Source: JAWKVD01 sp041398225 (GTDB lineage Bacteria; Pseudomonadota; Alphaproteobacteria; Caulobacterales; Hyphomonadaceae). Taken from it: a stretch of DNA of 64,000 nt. Made by a program: the position numbers and the translations under genes. The stretch covers positions 186,001 to 250,000 of the forward strand of contig JAWKVD010000003.1 of NCBI GenBank assembly GCA_041398225.1, in the 5' to 3' direction. The notes below the pieces were generated by a model, which worked only from the letters and a program-made list of their open reading frames with translations, was not told the origin of the DNA and did no database searches. This document shows positions 47,039-56,228 of the stretch, piece by piece (position 1 is the stretch's first letter; each line of letters starts with the position of its first letter).

Positions 47039-49717
47039 TCAGGTCCGCTCCACGAAGCTCTCCACCACCTTCTTCACGCCGGCCTTTTCGAAATTGACCG
47101 TGAGCTTCGAGCCCTCGATCGACGCGATGCGGCCATAGCCGAACTTCTGGTGGAAGATGCGCTGGCCGAGCTTGAGCCCGCCTTCGGATTCCTTCTGCGA
47201 TGACCTGGCGCCCGAACCGGGCGCGCCGGAGCCCGCGAGCAGCCGGCCGGTTCCCTCGATGTCCGGCGGGCGCGGGCGGGCGCGGTCCTTGGCGGCCTGC
47301 GCGCGTTTCCAGCCCGGACTCTCATAGGTGGAGCGGAAGCCGGCGGGCTCGTTGTCGAACACCGAGCTGGCGCGCCCCTGCGGCCCGGCGCCGGGCGTGG
47401 CTTCCTCGCTGCCGTAGAACATGCCGCCGGGCGAGACATAGCCCGTCTCGGACACCGCATCGACATGCGCCGGCGGCAGTTCGTCGACGAAGCGGCTGGG
47501 CAGGACGCTGGTCCAGCGGCCATAGATCTGCCGGTTGGCGGCGAAGGAGATGTAGGCGCGCTCGCGCGCACGGGTGACGCCGACATAGGCGAGGCGGCGC
47601 TCCTCCTCGAGGCCCTTGGCGCCGCTTTCGTCCAGCGTGCGGCGAGACGGGAAGACCTCCTCCTCCCAGCCGGGCAGGAACACCATCGGCCATTCCAGCC
47701 CCTTGGCCGAGTGCAGGGTGAGGATCTGCACCTGATCGTCGGCGCCCGGCCCCTCGGCGTTGTCCATCACCAGCTCGATATGTTCGAGGAATGCGTTGAG
47801 CGTGTCGAACGCGCCGACCGCACGCACCAGCTCTTTCAGGTTGTCGAGACGGGTCTGCGACTGCGGGGATTTGTCGGCCTGCAGCATGTCGGTGTAGCCG
47901 GACTCTTCGAGGATCATCTCCAGCAGGCGCGGCGCCTCCATCTGCTGCGCCTCTGCGCGCCAGCGTTCGAGGTCGACCAGGAAGCGGCGCAGGCCGGTCT
48001 TGGCCGGGCCTTTGAGCTCGTCGGCGCGCAGCATCATCTCGGCGGCGTTGGCCAGCGGCGTGTTCATCTGGCGCGCGGCGACGTGCACCTTCTGGATCGT
48101 GGTGTCGCCGACGCCGCGCTTGGGCTGGTTGACCACGCGCTCGAAGGCGAGGTCGTCGGCGTCCGAACGCATCAGACGCAGATAGGCGAGGGCGTCGCGG
48201 ATTTCGGCGCGCTCGAAGAAGCGCGGTCCGCCGATGACGCGATAGGGGATGCCCGCGGTGATGAAGCGTTCCTCGAAGGCGCGCATCTGCCATGACGCGC
48301 GCACCAGAACCGCGCACTCGTCATAGCGGCGCGAGCGCCCGCCCTCGCGGGAGGCGACCCAGGCGTCGATGTCGTCGGAGATCAGCCGCGCTTCCTGCTC
48401 GCCATCCCATACGCCGCGAACCTTCACCAGATCGCCCTCGCCGGCGTCGGTGCGCAGGGTCTTGCCGAGGCGCGACCGGTTGCCCGCGATGAGCTGGCTG
48501 GCGGCGGCGAGAATGTGCGCGGTGGAGCGGTAGTTCTGTTCGAGGCGGATCACCTTCGCGCCCGGAAAGTCCTTTTCGAAGCGCAGGATGTTGTCGACCT
48601 CGGCGCCACGCCAGCCATAGATCGACTGGTCGTCGTCGCCCACGCAGCAGATATTGCCGGAGCCCTGCGCCAGAAGCCGCAGCCACAGATACTGCGCCAC
48701 GTTGGTGTCCTGGTATTCGTCGACCAGCAGATAGCGGAAGCGCTGGTGATACTGCGCCAGGATCTCGGGGTTCTCCTGGAAGATGCGGATGGTGTGCAGA
48801 AGCAGGTCGCCGAAATCGACCGCGTTCAGCACCGAAAGGCGCGACTGGTAGATTTCGTAGATCCTCGCGCCGCGCCCGTCGGCGAACTTGCGCGCCTCGG
48901 TGGTGTCGAGCTGATGGGGCAGCACCGCGCGGTTCTTCCAGCCGTCGATCAGCGAAAGCATGTAGCGCGGCGTCCAGCGCTTGGGGTCGATGTTCTCCGC
49001 ATCGAGGATCTGCTTGATCAGCCGCAACTGGTCGTCGGTGTCGATGACGGTGAAGCTCGACTTCAGCTTCGCCGCCTCGGCGTGGCGGCGCAGGATCTGC
49101 GAGGAGACCGAGTGGAAGGTTCCCAGCCAGCGCAGCCCTTCGCCGTCCGGTCCGATCAAGTTGAGCGCGCGCTCGCGCATCTCGCGGGCGGCCTTGTTGG
49201 TGAACGTCACCACCAGCATTTGCGAGGGAAAGGCGCGGCGGGTGGCGACGATATGCGCGATGCGGGTGGTCAAGACACGCGTCTTGCCGGTGCCCGCGCC
49301 GGCCAGAACCAGAAGCGGGCCTTCCGTGGTCAGCACCGCCTCGCGCTGCTCGGGGTTGAGGCCGTCGAGATAGTCGGGGGCGACGCCCGCGCCGGGCGCA
49401 TGCGCCGGGCCGCGCGCGGCGGCGCGTTGCGAAATCGGGCGCGTGTCGGCCGTGTCGTCGATCTCGATCTCCGGCGCGGCCCGGTGGCTGTCTTCGGGGC
49501 CGGGGCTCGCTTCCTCGTAGGCGGCCACGTCGTCCGGAGTGAACTCGGCGTCCTCGGGGTCGTGCGCGGTGCCCGCATCGCGCTCGTCGGTGTTGTCGGG
49601 AACGTCCTCCCACGCCGGGGCGTCGGACGCGCGATCGGCCTCGGACGCGCCGCGCCGCTCGTTCCGGCGGCCCGGGTCCTCGCCATAATCGTCGCCGAAC
49701 AGGTCGCGCCCGCTCAT
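47039..49717 (-). CDS. UvrD/PcrA-type ATP-dependent DNA helicase
   Basis: The 892-residue superfamily 1A helicase has an acidic N-terminal extension of about 115 residues (low-complexity Asp/Glu/Ala), then GLNPEQREAV (Q motif), Walker A LVLAGAGTGKTRVLTTR, motif II LLVDEYQDTN, motif III GDDDQSIYGWRGA, motif IV LEQNYRST, motif V LTLHSAKGLEW and motif VI YVGVTRARE. It ends with a C-terminal tudor-like region (GQRIFHQKFGYGRIASIEG) as in PcrA/UvrD that binds RNA polymerase. It acts in nucleotide excision repair and replication-transcription conflicts. The extension is longer than usual. Confidence 0.95.
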   Translation of the reverse strand: MSGRDLFGDDYGEDPGRRNERRGASEADRASDAPAWEDVPDNTDERDAGTAHDPEDAEFTPDDVAAYEEASPGPEDSHRAAPEIEIDDTADTRPISQRAAARGPAHAPGAGVAPDYLDGLNPEQREAVLTTEGPLLVLAGAGTGKTRVLTTRIAHIVATRRAFPSQMLVVTFTNKAAREMRERALNLIGPDGEGLRWLGTFHSVSSQILRRHAEAAKLKSSFTVIDTDDQLRLIKQILDAENIDPKRWTPRYMLSLIDGWKNRAVLPHQLDTTEARKFADGRGARIYEIYQSRLSVLNAVDFGDLLLHTIRIFQENPEILAQYHQRFRYLLVDEYQDTNVAQYLWLRLLAQGSGNICCVGDDDQSIYGWRGAEVDNILRFEKDFPGAKVIRLEQNYRSTAHILAAASQLIAGNRSRLGKTLRTDAGEGDLVKVRGVWDGEQEARLISDDIDAWVASREGGRSRRYDECAVLVRASWQMRAFEERFITAGIPYRVIGGPRFFERAEIRDALAYLRLMRSDADDLAFERVVNQPKRGVGDTTIQKVHVAARQMNTPLANAAEMMLRADELKGPAKTGLRRFLVDLERWRAEAQQMEAPRLLEMILEESGYTDMLQADKSPQSQTRLDNLKELVRAVGAFDTLNAFLEHIELVMDNAEGPGADDQVQILTLHSAKGLEWPMVFLPGWEEEVFPSRRTLDESGAKGLEEERRLAYVGVTRARERAYISFAANRQIYGRWTSVLPSRFVDELPPAHVDAVSETGYVSPGGMFYGSEEATPGAGPQGRASSVFDNEPAGFRSTYESPGWKRAQAAKDRARPRPPDIEGTGRLLAGSGAPGSGARSSQKESEGGLKLGQRIFHQKFGYGRIASIEGSKLTVNFEKAGVKKVVESFVERT

Positions 49718-49841
49718 GCCGCGCGGCCTCGGCGGCGCGGGCGCGCCCGGGTTGAGGGCTGCGGGGAGACGCGCCCTGATTCTCGTTTGGTTCTCATTGG
49801 CGAGAGATAGCGCGCAGGGCCCCTATCCGCAAATTCCGCCC

Positions 49842-49880
49842 GCAGAGTCCGCCAGCAGAGTCCGCCAACAGATTCCGGCC
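49842..49880. repeat. Three tandem 13-bp units upstream of a secreted-protein gene
   Basis: Units GCAGAGTCCGCCA (49842-49854), GCAGAGTCCGCCA (49855-49867) and the diverged ACAGATTCCGGCC (49868-49880) lie in the 273-bp gap between the divergent helicase gene and the gene at 49991. They might sit within promoter or leader sequence. Confidence 0.65.
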
Positions 49881-49990
49881 GCGCCCCCGTCCGGCGGCGT
49901 GGATCGGCCGTGTGGAGAGGAGGCGCTCGGGGTTGACCGCCCACGACGCCCGGTCCGATGAGAAAGAAGAGCAGATGCAGGGGGATGAAC

Positions 49991-50650
49991 ATGCAGGCGA
50001 AGATCCGCGCCGGACGCGTTTGGGGAAAGCGCGCGGTCCTGTCGGCGTCTGCGGCCGCGCTGCTGCTCGGCGCGAGTTGGGCTGATCCGCCGCCGCCAAG
50101 CCTGCCGCCGCCGCTTGGGCCGTTGCTGAACGATGTGTTGGCGGACGGGTCGCTTGACGCCGAAGAAAAGCAGCGCCTCGTTGCGCTGGAGACGGCGAGC
50201 GCGCCCGTGACGTTGAGCGTGGCGGGAGCGCCGACGACGTTCGCGCCGCCGGATACGGCGGACCGCGCTTTGCTGGCTTTCTTGATCGGTCCTTCCAATC
50301 TGCGCGAACACTGGCTTGGACCGCAGGAGAAGATGCGGGTGTTTGTGCGAGCGTCGATGGCGAGCCCCGCGCTGCGCGACATGCTGGAGCGCTATGCGGC
50401 GAATGAGTTTCTCACGGCGTGGCGGTCGTCGCGGATGTCCAACGACTACAAGCCGGTTCGCCAGCTTCTGGCCGACTACATGGAGGCGTTGAAGCCGCTG
50501 GAGGAGCCGCATCCGGACGAGTACCGCGCGGGACAGGCGCTGGCCTACGACGCCATGCAGCGCGTGAACGTGTTCGTCGGCCTTGCCGTTCCGGGTTGGA
50601 TCTATTCCTGGCTCAAGCCCGACCGGGCGGCCGGTGAGGCGCAAGAATGA
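49991..50650 (+). CDS. Exported protein of unknown function
   Basis: The 219-residue product begins with a basic region and a hydrophobic signal core (AVLSASAAALLLGASWA, cleavage about residue 31), a proline-rich segment, and a helical domain with the phrases DVLADGSLDAEEKQRL, FLIGPSNLREHWLGPQEKM and PVRQLLADYMEALKPL. The short DGSLDAEE segment recalls half of an EF hand but is not a full loop. I do not recognise a family. I prefer ATG 49991, six bases after AGGGGG; in-frame ATGs at 49985 and 49958 are alternatives. It converges with a large membrane-protein gene, with 15 bp between the stops. Confidence 0.6.
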   Translation: MQAKIRAGRVWGKRAVLSASAAALLLGASWADPPPPSLPPPLGPLLNDVLADGSLDAEEKQRLVALETASAPVTLSVAGAPTTFAPPDTADRALLAFLIGPSNLREHWLGPQEKMRVFVRASMASPALRDMLERYAANEFLTAWRSSRMSNDYKPVRQLLADYMEALKPLEEPHPDEYRAGQALAYDAMQRVNVFVGLAVPGWIYSWLKPDRAAGEAQE

Positions 50651-50665
50651 GATAGGCGGGGAAGG

Positions 50666-52222
50666 CTAGACCTTTTCGGGTTCTGGCGCGCTTTCGGGTT
50701 GATCCGTGTGGGGTGCTGTTGACGCGGCCTCGGATTCCGATTCCCTCAACACCGGCTCGGGCTCCTGCCCTGGTTTCTGCTCGGGCCGCTCGTCTGAGAC
50801 CGTGGGGCGAAGCTCCGTCAGCCGGCGGCGCAGCGCGTCCAGAAGTTCGTCGGGCACACGATCGTTGGCCCCGAATATCTCGGTTCGTTTGCCTTCGATG
50901 TCCTCGAACAGTTGAACCATGAAAGAGTGTTCGTTCAGTTTGGGAACGAGGCGTGTGAGCAAGACGCCCGCACGCAAAGTCGCGTATTTGAAATCGTCTT
51001 TCGCCGTTACGAGGATGCTCTCAAGGAACTCGGCTCGCTCCTGAGCGCTGCCGAGCGTCATCGCGAAATCCATGATCTCGAACTTCAGTGATTGCAGGCC
51101 GGGCCGCTTTCGCAAGTTCTCCATTACCTGCATGAGGTCTCCGATCGGCGTCTCGTATGGCCCGGCGCCGTTCTCGGCGATCGCTTCATCGAGCGTCCGG
51201 TGCATTTGTCCCTCGTCCCGCGACGTGGCGCTGAGCCGGTCCAGAACCTTAATCGCCGGATCGAGCGTGTCGTTCAGGTCGTCGAACAACTCCTTGATGA
51301 AGGCCTTCAGCACATTGTCCTTGGCGGTGGTGTAAAGCTCCTTGAGCCGGTCGCGGTTGTAGGCGCGAAAGTCGACGACGTTCTTGGCGGTGAGGCGTTG
51401 GTTTCTGGGAAGCGCGAGGACCTTGCTCAGCTCACGTTTCTCCACCAGCTCGTCCAGTCGGTCGATCCGGCCGGCGGCGTACAGCGTCTTCTGCTGGCGA
51501 TTGCGCGTGGCGATGCTGATGGCTTGCAGCAAGGCGGCGATCAGAACCAGGTCGACCGTGACGCGCGCCACGAAGATGGCGTGCATGCCGATGGCGCCGT
51601 TGGGCTTCAACTGATCGTCGCCCGGTTGCAGATTGTAGATGTCGGCCCAGTCGACCACGGGCAGGGCCTTCGCCAGTTCGAAACCGAAATAGCCGAGCCA
51701 GGGGCCGAGCGTTCCCTTGTCGCCGCCCCCATCGAAGAGATGGGCGCCGAACACCTGCGCCGCATCGGCCTGCGCCATGGCGATGGGAATGAGCACAAGC
51801 ACAAAGATGAAACCAAGCAAGGTTTCATCGCGATAGTCCTCGCGGAATCCCACTTTCTTGGGCGTGTTGGGGTCGAAGCTCGTGATCGCCGCCAGGTTGC
51901 GGTCGTCTTCGACCCAGCTCCACAGCCGCGAAACCGAAAGGGCGACGACAAAGCCGATGACGGCGGGGATGAGGCCGTAGGGCGCGGGCAGATGCCAGGC
52001 GATGATGGAAAGAAACAGGATCGAGCCGCCGAGGATGACATACCGGCTCGCGACGTTGCGATGCTCCATGCCGGCGACATGCGCCCCAATCCGGACCAGC
52101 AATGTGTCGATGAAGTCGTAGAAGTCGGCCAGCCATCGCATGCGCCGTGAGAAGCCGCGAACCATTCGGCTGGCCGCGCGCACCGGTGGGGCCTCCGCCA
52201 CCCAGTCCAGAATGATCACCAC
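50666..52222 (-). CDS. C-terminal part of a large membrane protein (probably continues the gene at 52216-52998)
   Basis: The 518-residue reading frame starts at GTG 52222 in the middle of a hydrophobic helix (VVIILDWVAE), which suggests it is not a natural start. It carries transmembrane helices (about residues 60-95, 130-155 and 215-240) and then a helical soluble region with a coiled-coil-like stretch, ending in a Pro/Glu-rich tail. Restoring one base near 52276 fuses it in frame to the 260-residue frame upstream. No domain is recognised; the fused protein of about 770 residues would be an inner membrane protein with a large cytoplasmic domain. Confidence 0.65.
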   Translation of the reverse strand: MVIILDWVAEAPPVRAASRMVRGFSRRMRWLADFYDFIDTLLVRIGAHVAGMEHRNVASRYVILGGSILFLSIIAWHLPAPYGLIPAVIGFVVALSVSRLWSWVEDDRNLAAITSFDPNTPKKVGFREDYRDETLLGFIFVLVLIPIAMAQADAAQVFGAHLFDGGGDKGTLGPWLGYFGFELAKALPVVDWADIYNLQPGDDQLKPNGAIGMHAIFVARVTVDLVLIAALLQAISIATRNRQQKTLYAAGRIDRLDELVEKRELSKVLALPRNQRLTAKNVVDFRAYNRDRLKELYTTAKDNVLKAFIKELFDDLNDTLDPAIKVLDRLSATSRDEGQMHRTLDEAIAENGAGPYETPIGDLMQVMENLRKRPGLQSLKFEIMDFAMTLGSAQERAEFLESILVTAKDDFKYATLRAGVLLTRLVPKLNEHSFMVQLFEDIEGKRTEIFGANDRVPDELLDALRRRLTELRPTVSDERPEQKPGQEPEPVLRESESEAASTAPHTDQPESAPEPEKV

Positions 52223-52998
52223 CGCGAACAGCGCGACGACGCCGGACGATATCGCGATGCCGACGGCGTTGCGAAGGCCTTACCGTCGGTCCATCCCGCC
52301 GCGAAATAAGCGAGCGTTCCGATGGCGATGACGGCGGCGGTCGCGATGAACGCGCCCAGCGCTTCGGCGTCGCCCTGTTCGCGGGCCCGGTCCTCAAGCT
52401 CCACGGCGCGCGCGTTGGCCGCTGCGTCGCCGGTCGCGCGCCGGTGTGCGGTGCGTTCTTCGGCCTGCTTTTTCTCCCGGGCCTGGGCGCGCGCAAACTG
52501 AACGGCGCTGGCGATACGCGGAAGGAAGGCGAGCGCGAGGAAGCCGAAAAAGGCGCCCAGTGCGGGCGTCATTGGCGGCCATCCCGCCTGGCCGGTTTCG
52601 GCGCCGAAGAGACCCCATTGATATGTCTGGTTGGCTGCGGCGATCGCGGCGAGGCCGGCCAGGATCGCAAGCGATGTCAGCGGCAGGTTCAGACGCGGGC
52701 CTTCCGCCAGCGTTTCGTCCTTGTCGAGCAGAAGCAGGCTCAGCGGCAACCACAGGGCCAGACTGGCGAGGGCGAACCACGCCCAGGCGTCAGGTGAATC
52801 CAGCAGCGGCGCAGCCCGATACTGGTTCCAGATCAGCACGCCGAGCAAAGCGGAGCCCGCGACGGCGCTGGCGAGCGTCAACAGGCCTCGCGGCGTGCGC
52901 GTCAGCCACCGAAAGCCGGACGTCGTGCGTCCCCAGAGGGATGACGTGTCGCCATCGCCGCCCCTGGCGTTGTCTCTTGCCGCGTCTCTCGCCGCCAT
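52216..52998 (-). CDS. N-terminal part of a large membrane protein, truncated by an apparent single-base frameshift
   Basis: The 260-residue frame starts at ATG 52998 and has several transmembrane helices (about 40-57, 72-92, 108-125, 145-162 and 218-237) with an Arg/Glu-rich cytoplasmic loop (AREKKQAEERTAHRRATG). It ends in an out-of-place basic tail. The preceding sequence AAGWTDGK would continue smoothly as GLRNAVGIAISSGVVALFA in the frame of the next gene if a third G were present at AAGGCC (rightward 52273-52279). The missing base may be a sequencing error or a true disruption. Function is unknown. Confidence 0.6.
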   Translation of the reverse strand: MAARDAARDNARGGDGDTSSLWGRTTSGFRWLTRTPRGLLTLASAVAGSALLGVLIWNQYRAAPLLDSPDAWAWFALASLALWLPLSLLLLDKDETLAEGPRLNLPLTSLAILAGLAAIAAANQTYQWGLFGAETGQAGWPPMTPALGAFFGFLALAFLPRIASAVQFARAQAREKKQAEERTAHRRATGDAAANARAVELEDRAREQGDAEALGAFIATAAVIAIGTLAYFAAGWTDGKAFATPSASRYRPASSRCSRW

Positions 52999-53168
52999 AT
53001 CCGGCGCCCCCGTTAACCCTATCGCCCGGAGGTTACTGAAGGTTCATGTGGCGCGTGGAGTCAACAGGGTGGTCGGGCCTGTCGCCACGTCGCCGGGCGC
53101 GGGCCCGCGAAGAAAGTTCGTGGGGGTTGGCCTGCGGTCGGCAGGGGGCGTTCAGGTAGGCGGGCGGT

Positions 53169-53567
53169 TCAGATGCCGCGCTTGACCTGGATGCTGTCGA
53201 GATAGCCGAGCAGGGCGTCGATCTCCTCGGGCGACAGCTTGAACACCGGCATGTCGGGATGGCCCGTCAGGATGCCCTCGGCCAGCGCCTCCTCCAGCAT
53301 GGTGACCGGATAGCGCTCGGACAGGCGCGATAGCGGCGGCGCTTCGGGGTGCGTGCTCCTGGCGTCAGGTTCGACCGCATGACAGCCCGCGCACAGGCGG
53401 TGGGCGATGTCCGAGCCTTGCGCGATCTGTTCGGGCGTCGCCGTCATCATGGCCGGGCCGGTGTCGTAGGGACTGGGCTCGGGCGAGGCGCCCTGCTGGG
53501 GCGCACAGGCGCAGGCGGCGAGCAGGACGCCGGCGAAGGCGATGGTGGGAAGCGGAGCGCGGATCAT
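53169..53567 (-). CDS. c-type cytochrome lipoprotein
   Basis: The 132-residue product has a type II signal sequence (IAFAGVLLAACAC) and a class I cytochrome c domain. Heme attachment is at CAGCH in RLCAGCHAVEPD, the likely axial Met is in HPDMPVFKLSP, and the C-terminal helix is DALLGYLDSIQ. It should be a membrane-anchored periplasmic electron carrier. No oxidase is adjacent. ATG 53567 is preferred over longer in-frame starts because it gives a short signal. It is followed upstream by the ClC gene on the same strand (46 bp gap). Confidence 0.85.
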   Translation of the reverse strand: MIRAPLPTIAFAGVLLAACACAPQQGASPEPSPYDTGPAMMTATPEQIAQGSDIAHRLCAGCHAVEPDARSTHPEAPPLSRLSERYPVTMLEEALAEGILTGHPDMPVFKLSPEEIDALLGYLDSIQVKRGI

Positions 53568-53612
53568 GGCCTGTATGCTGACGCCTGCGCGGCGCGGACG
53601 CAAGCCGCGTCG

Positions 53613-54977
53613 CTAACGCCACCTCAGCGGTACGCGGTCCTCGCCCGGCTCCGGCAGCGGTGGGGCGAAACGGCGCACCAGATAGAGCGCGAGGCAGGCG
53701 CAGGCGAGCGCCGCCGCAGCGGTTTCCGGCGAGGACGACAGCTCCAGCACCAGAACGGCGGCGAACAGCGGCGCTTCAAGCAGCACGGTCAGCGCCACCG
53801 CCATGCCGATCAGCCCGAAATAGACCTGCCCGCCCGAGGCGTCGCCGACGGCGTGACCGATCAGCGCTCCGGCCACGCTGCCGAACATGGCGCCGATATA
53901 GATCATCGGGGCGATCGGGCCGCCGCCCCATCGGAAGCCGAACGTCACCGCCGCCGAGGCGATCTTGGCGAAGGCGAGCACCAGCATCAGGTCGATGCGG
54001 TAAAACCCGCCCAGCCCGGCGGAGACGGGCGTGTAGCCAACGCCCATCACCAGCGGGAAGCCGAGGCAGAACATGCCGAGCAGAACGCCGCCGATGGCGG
54101 GCAGGGTCCAGGTCGGAACGCCGCGCCGTTCGGCCACGGCCAGCGTCACGGCGGAGGACTGGGTCCAGACATAGACCGCGCCCCACGCCAGCAGGGTGAG
54201 CACGGGCGCCAGCGCCAGCGCGCCGGCGGCGAACGTCAGCGGCGCGGCGCCGACCGCCGGAATGTCGAGCACCGGCGTCGGTCCCAAAAGCCCGCGCGCC
54301 GTGATCCATCCGAACACCGAGGCGACCGCGACCGGGCCCAGCGCGGTCAGCCGGTGGCGCGGCAGCAGCACCTCGCGGGTGAACAGCACGGCGGCCAGCG
54401 GCGCGTGCAGCACGGCGGCGAGCGCCGCGGCCGCGCCCATGCCGATGAGAATGCGGCGGGTGACGAGATCGACGCCGAACAGGCGTCCGGGCAGCATCGC
54501 CATCGCCGCGCCGAGATGGATCGCCGGTCCCTCGCGTCCGCCGCTGCCCCCGGCGCCGATCGACAGGATCGAGGCCAGCGCCGAAAGAAACGCGTCGCGC
54601 AGTGCGAGGGTGGTGGAATGCAGCGTTCCGCGCAGGCGGCGCGCGGCGATCACGTCGGTGAAGCCGTAAGGGCGGGGACTGGGCCCCCAGCCGCTCTGCA
54701 CGCCAAGGCGCAGCACGCCCGCGATCAGCAATCCGGCGAGGATGGGCGCGCCCAGCCGCCGCCACCAGGGCAGTTCCGGCAGACGGGCCACCAGACCCGG
54801 TTCGACCGCCCCGAAGAACACGAACTCGGAATAGGTGATGAGGGAGCGGAAGACGACGACCGCGAAGCCGGTGACCAGTCCGACCAGAACGCCCAGCGCC
54901 CACAGGCGCAGCTCGGTGCGCCGCGGGCGGGGCAGGACTTCTCCGGAGGGACGCAGCAACGCGTTGGAGTTGGACAT
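53613..54977 (-). CDS. ClC family chloride channel/exchanger
   Basis: The 454-residue protein has the 10-11 membrane helices of ClC proteins. The selectivity-filter elements are GAGGSGGREGPAIHLGAA, in which the GREGP glutamate corresponds to the gating glutamate, and GFRWGGGPIAPMIYIGAMFG; PLVMGVGYTPVSAG replaces the canonical fourth element. Presence of the gating Glu fits a Cl-/H+ exchanger. No CBS domain follows. ATG 54977 is chosen by the conserved N-terminus; much longer in-frame extensions are not coding-like. Downstream on the same strand is the cytochrome lipoprotein. Confidence 0.88.
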   Translation of the reverse strand: MSNSNALLRPSGEVLPRPRRTELRLWALGVLVGLVTGFAVVVFRSLITYSEFVFFGAVEPGLVARLPELPWWRRLGAPILAGLLIAGVLRLGVQSGWGPSPRPYGFTDVIAARRLRGTLHSTTLALRDAFLSALASILSIGAGGSGGREGPAIHLGAAMAMLPGRLFGVDLVTRRILIGMGAAAALAAVLHAPLAAVLFTREVLLPRHRLTALGPVAVASVFGWITARGLLGPTPVLDIPAVGAAPLTFAAGALALAPVLTLLAWGAVYVWTQSSAVTLAVAERRGVPTWTLPAIGGVLLGMFCLGFPLVMGVGYTPVSAGLGGFYRIDLMLVLAFAKIASAAVTFGFRWGGGPIAPMIYIGAMFGSVAGALIGHAVGDASGGQVYFGLIGMAVALTVLLEAPLFAAVLVLELSSSPETAAAALACACLALYLVRRFAPPLPEPGEDRVPLRWR

Positions 54978-55092
54978 GGTTAACGTATTCGTGCGGCTTC
55001 GCGAGCGGTCAAGCGCGCGCAAGCCTGTGTCGAACATTTGGCTCGCAATGCGCCGTTCTGGGGAAGACGGGGGGCTGTTCGGAGGCGGTCGG

Positions 55093-55118
55093 GTGGATCG
55101 GTCGAGTGGATCAGTCGA
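55093..55118. repeat. Tandem 13-bp duplication in a promoter gap
   Basis: GTGGATCGGTCGA (55093-55105) and GTGGATCAGTCGA (55106-55118) are adjacent, followed by a partial third copy. They lie in the 200-bp divergent gap between the ClC gene and the pepsin-like gene. Confidence 0.65.
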
Positions 55119-55177
55119 GTGGACAGGCAGTCCCTCCATGCCTAGCGTGAACCGGCCGCCAGGGGAGAGGGTCCAAC

Positions 55178-56146
55178 ATGAAACCTTGGTCAGCTATCCG
55201 AGGGTCAGCGATCCTGGGGTCAGCTATTCGGGGTCTTGTCGCCGGGGCCATGCTGTTGTTGGCGCCCGTCCTAGCGGCAGGCCCGGTTCAGGCGCAGGTC
55301 GCCGACGTGCCGTTCCACATTTCGGACGGCGGCCATGTCGTGATCCCCGTGACGGTCAACGGCGAGGCCGGCGAAGCCATCCTCGACAACGGCGTGCCGT
55401 TCACGACCCTGGACGCGGGGTTTTCGGACCGCATCGGACTGAAGCCGCTCCTGACCGTCGGCGGAGCGGCGATGTGGGCGCTGTCCGGGCGCCGCATGGT
55501 CGAGGAGATCACGCTGGGCGTCGGCCCGCTGCGCGAGAAGGTCGAACCGGCGCTGATGGATCTTTCGGTCGCCGAGGAAGCCGACGAGGGCGATCTTCTG
55601 GGCATTGTCGGCGGCGAGATCTTTCGCCGCTACACGGTCGAGGTGGATTTCGACGCCCGGCGCGTGCGCTTCTACGATCACGGCGCCTTCAAGCCGCCTG
55701 CCGGGGCGATGATGTACGAGGTCAAGAACGCCTACCGCACCGGAAAGCTGTTCCTTCCGATTCAGGTGGAAGGCGGCAAGACGGTCTCGGCGATGCTGGA
55801 TTTCGGCATGCCCGGCGCGCTGGTGCTGGCGAAACGCGCCGCGCCTGACCACTGGGAGGCCGAGGGCCGCGCCTGGAAAGCGGGCGAGCTTGGCACGGCG
55901 ACGCGCGGCGAGACCTTTCAGCCTCAGGCGACGCGCCTGACCCCCGCGAACGAAGTGACCCTGTTCGACCACGCGATGAAGGACGTTCCGGTCGTGATCG
56001 GCGATGTCGGGGTCGCCGGCGTGAACTTCCCGGCCATTCTCGGCACGCAGATCCTGCGGCGGTTCAATCTCGCGATGGACATCACCACCGGGCGAATCTG
56101 GCTGACGCCGAGCAGGGGCTATGACAAGCCGTTCAGCCCGTGGTGA
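55178..56146 (+). CDS. Secreted retropepsin-like protein with altered active sites
   Basis: The 322-residue protein has a signal peptide (cleaved after VQAQ, about residue 40) and two halves of an aspartic-peptidase-type fold. The first active-site loop reads AILDNGVPF (Asp70-Asn71-Gly72 instead of D-T/S-G) and the second AMLDFGMPG (Asp208-Phe209-Gly210). Both keep Asp and Gly but lose the usual Thr/Ser, so the classic catalytic site is altered and activity is doubtful. Both halves end with an ILGTQILRRF-type motif. Short duplications encode the repetitive N-terminus (GSAILGSAIRG). ATG 55178 follows a GGGGAGAGGG site. Confidence 0.7.
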   Translation: MKPWSAIRGSAILGSAIRGLVAGAMLLLAPVLAAGPVQAQVADVPFHISDGGHVVIPVTVNGEAGEAILDNGVPFTTLDAGFSDRIGLKPLLTVGGAAMWALSGRRMVEEITLGVGPLREKVEPALMDLSVAEEADEGDLLGIVGGEIFRRYTVEVDFDARRVRFYDHGAFKPPAGAMMYEVKNAYRTGKLFLPIQVEGGKTVSAMLDFGMPGALVLAKRAAPDHWEAEGRAWKAGELGTATRGETFQPQATRLTPANEVTLFDHAMKDVPVVIGDVGVAGVNFPAILGTQILRRFNLAMDITTGRIWLTPSRGYDKPFSPW

Positions 56147-56228
56147 GCAGCGAATGCTGACGCGGGGGCTGGAGACGGCGGGCGTGCGCGGCTAGGATTC
56201 ACGCGCGGCCACCACAGGCGGAGGGAAG

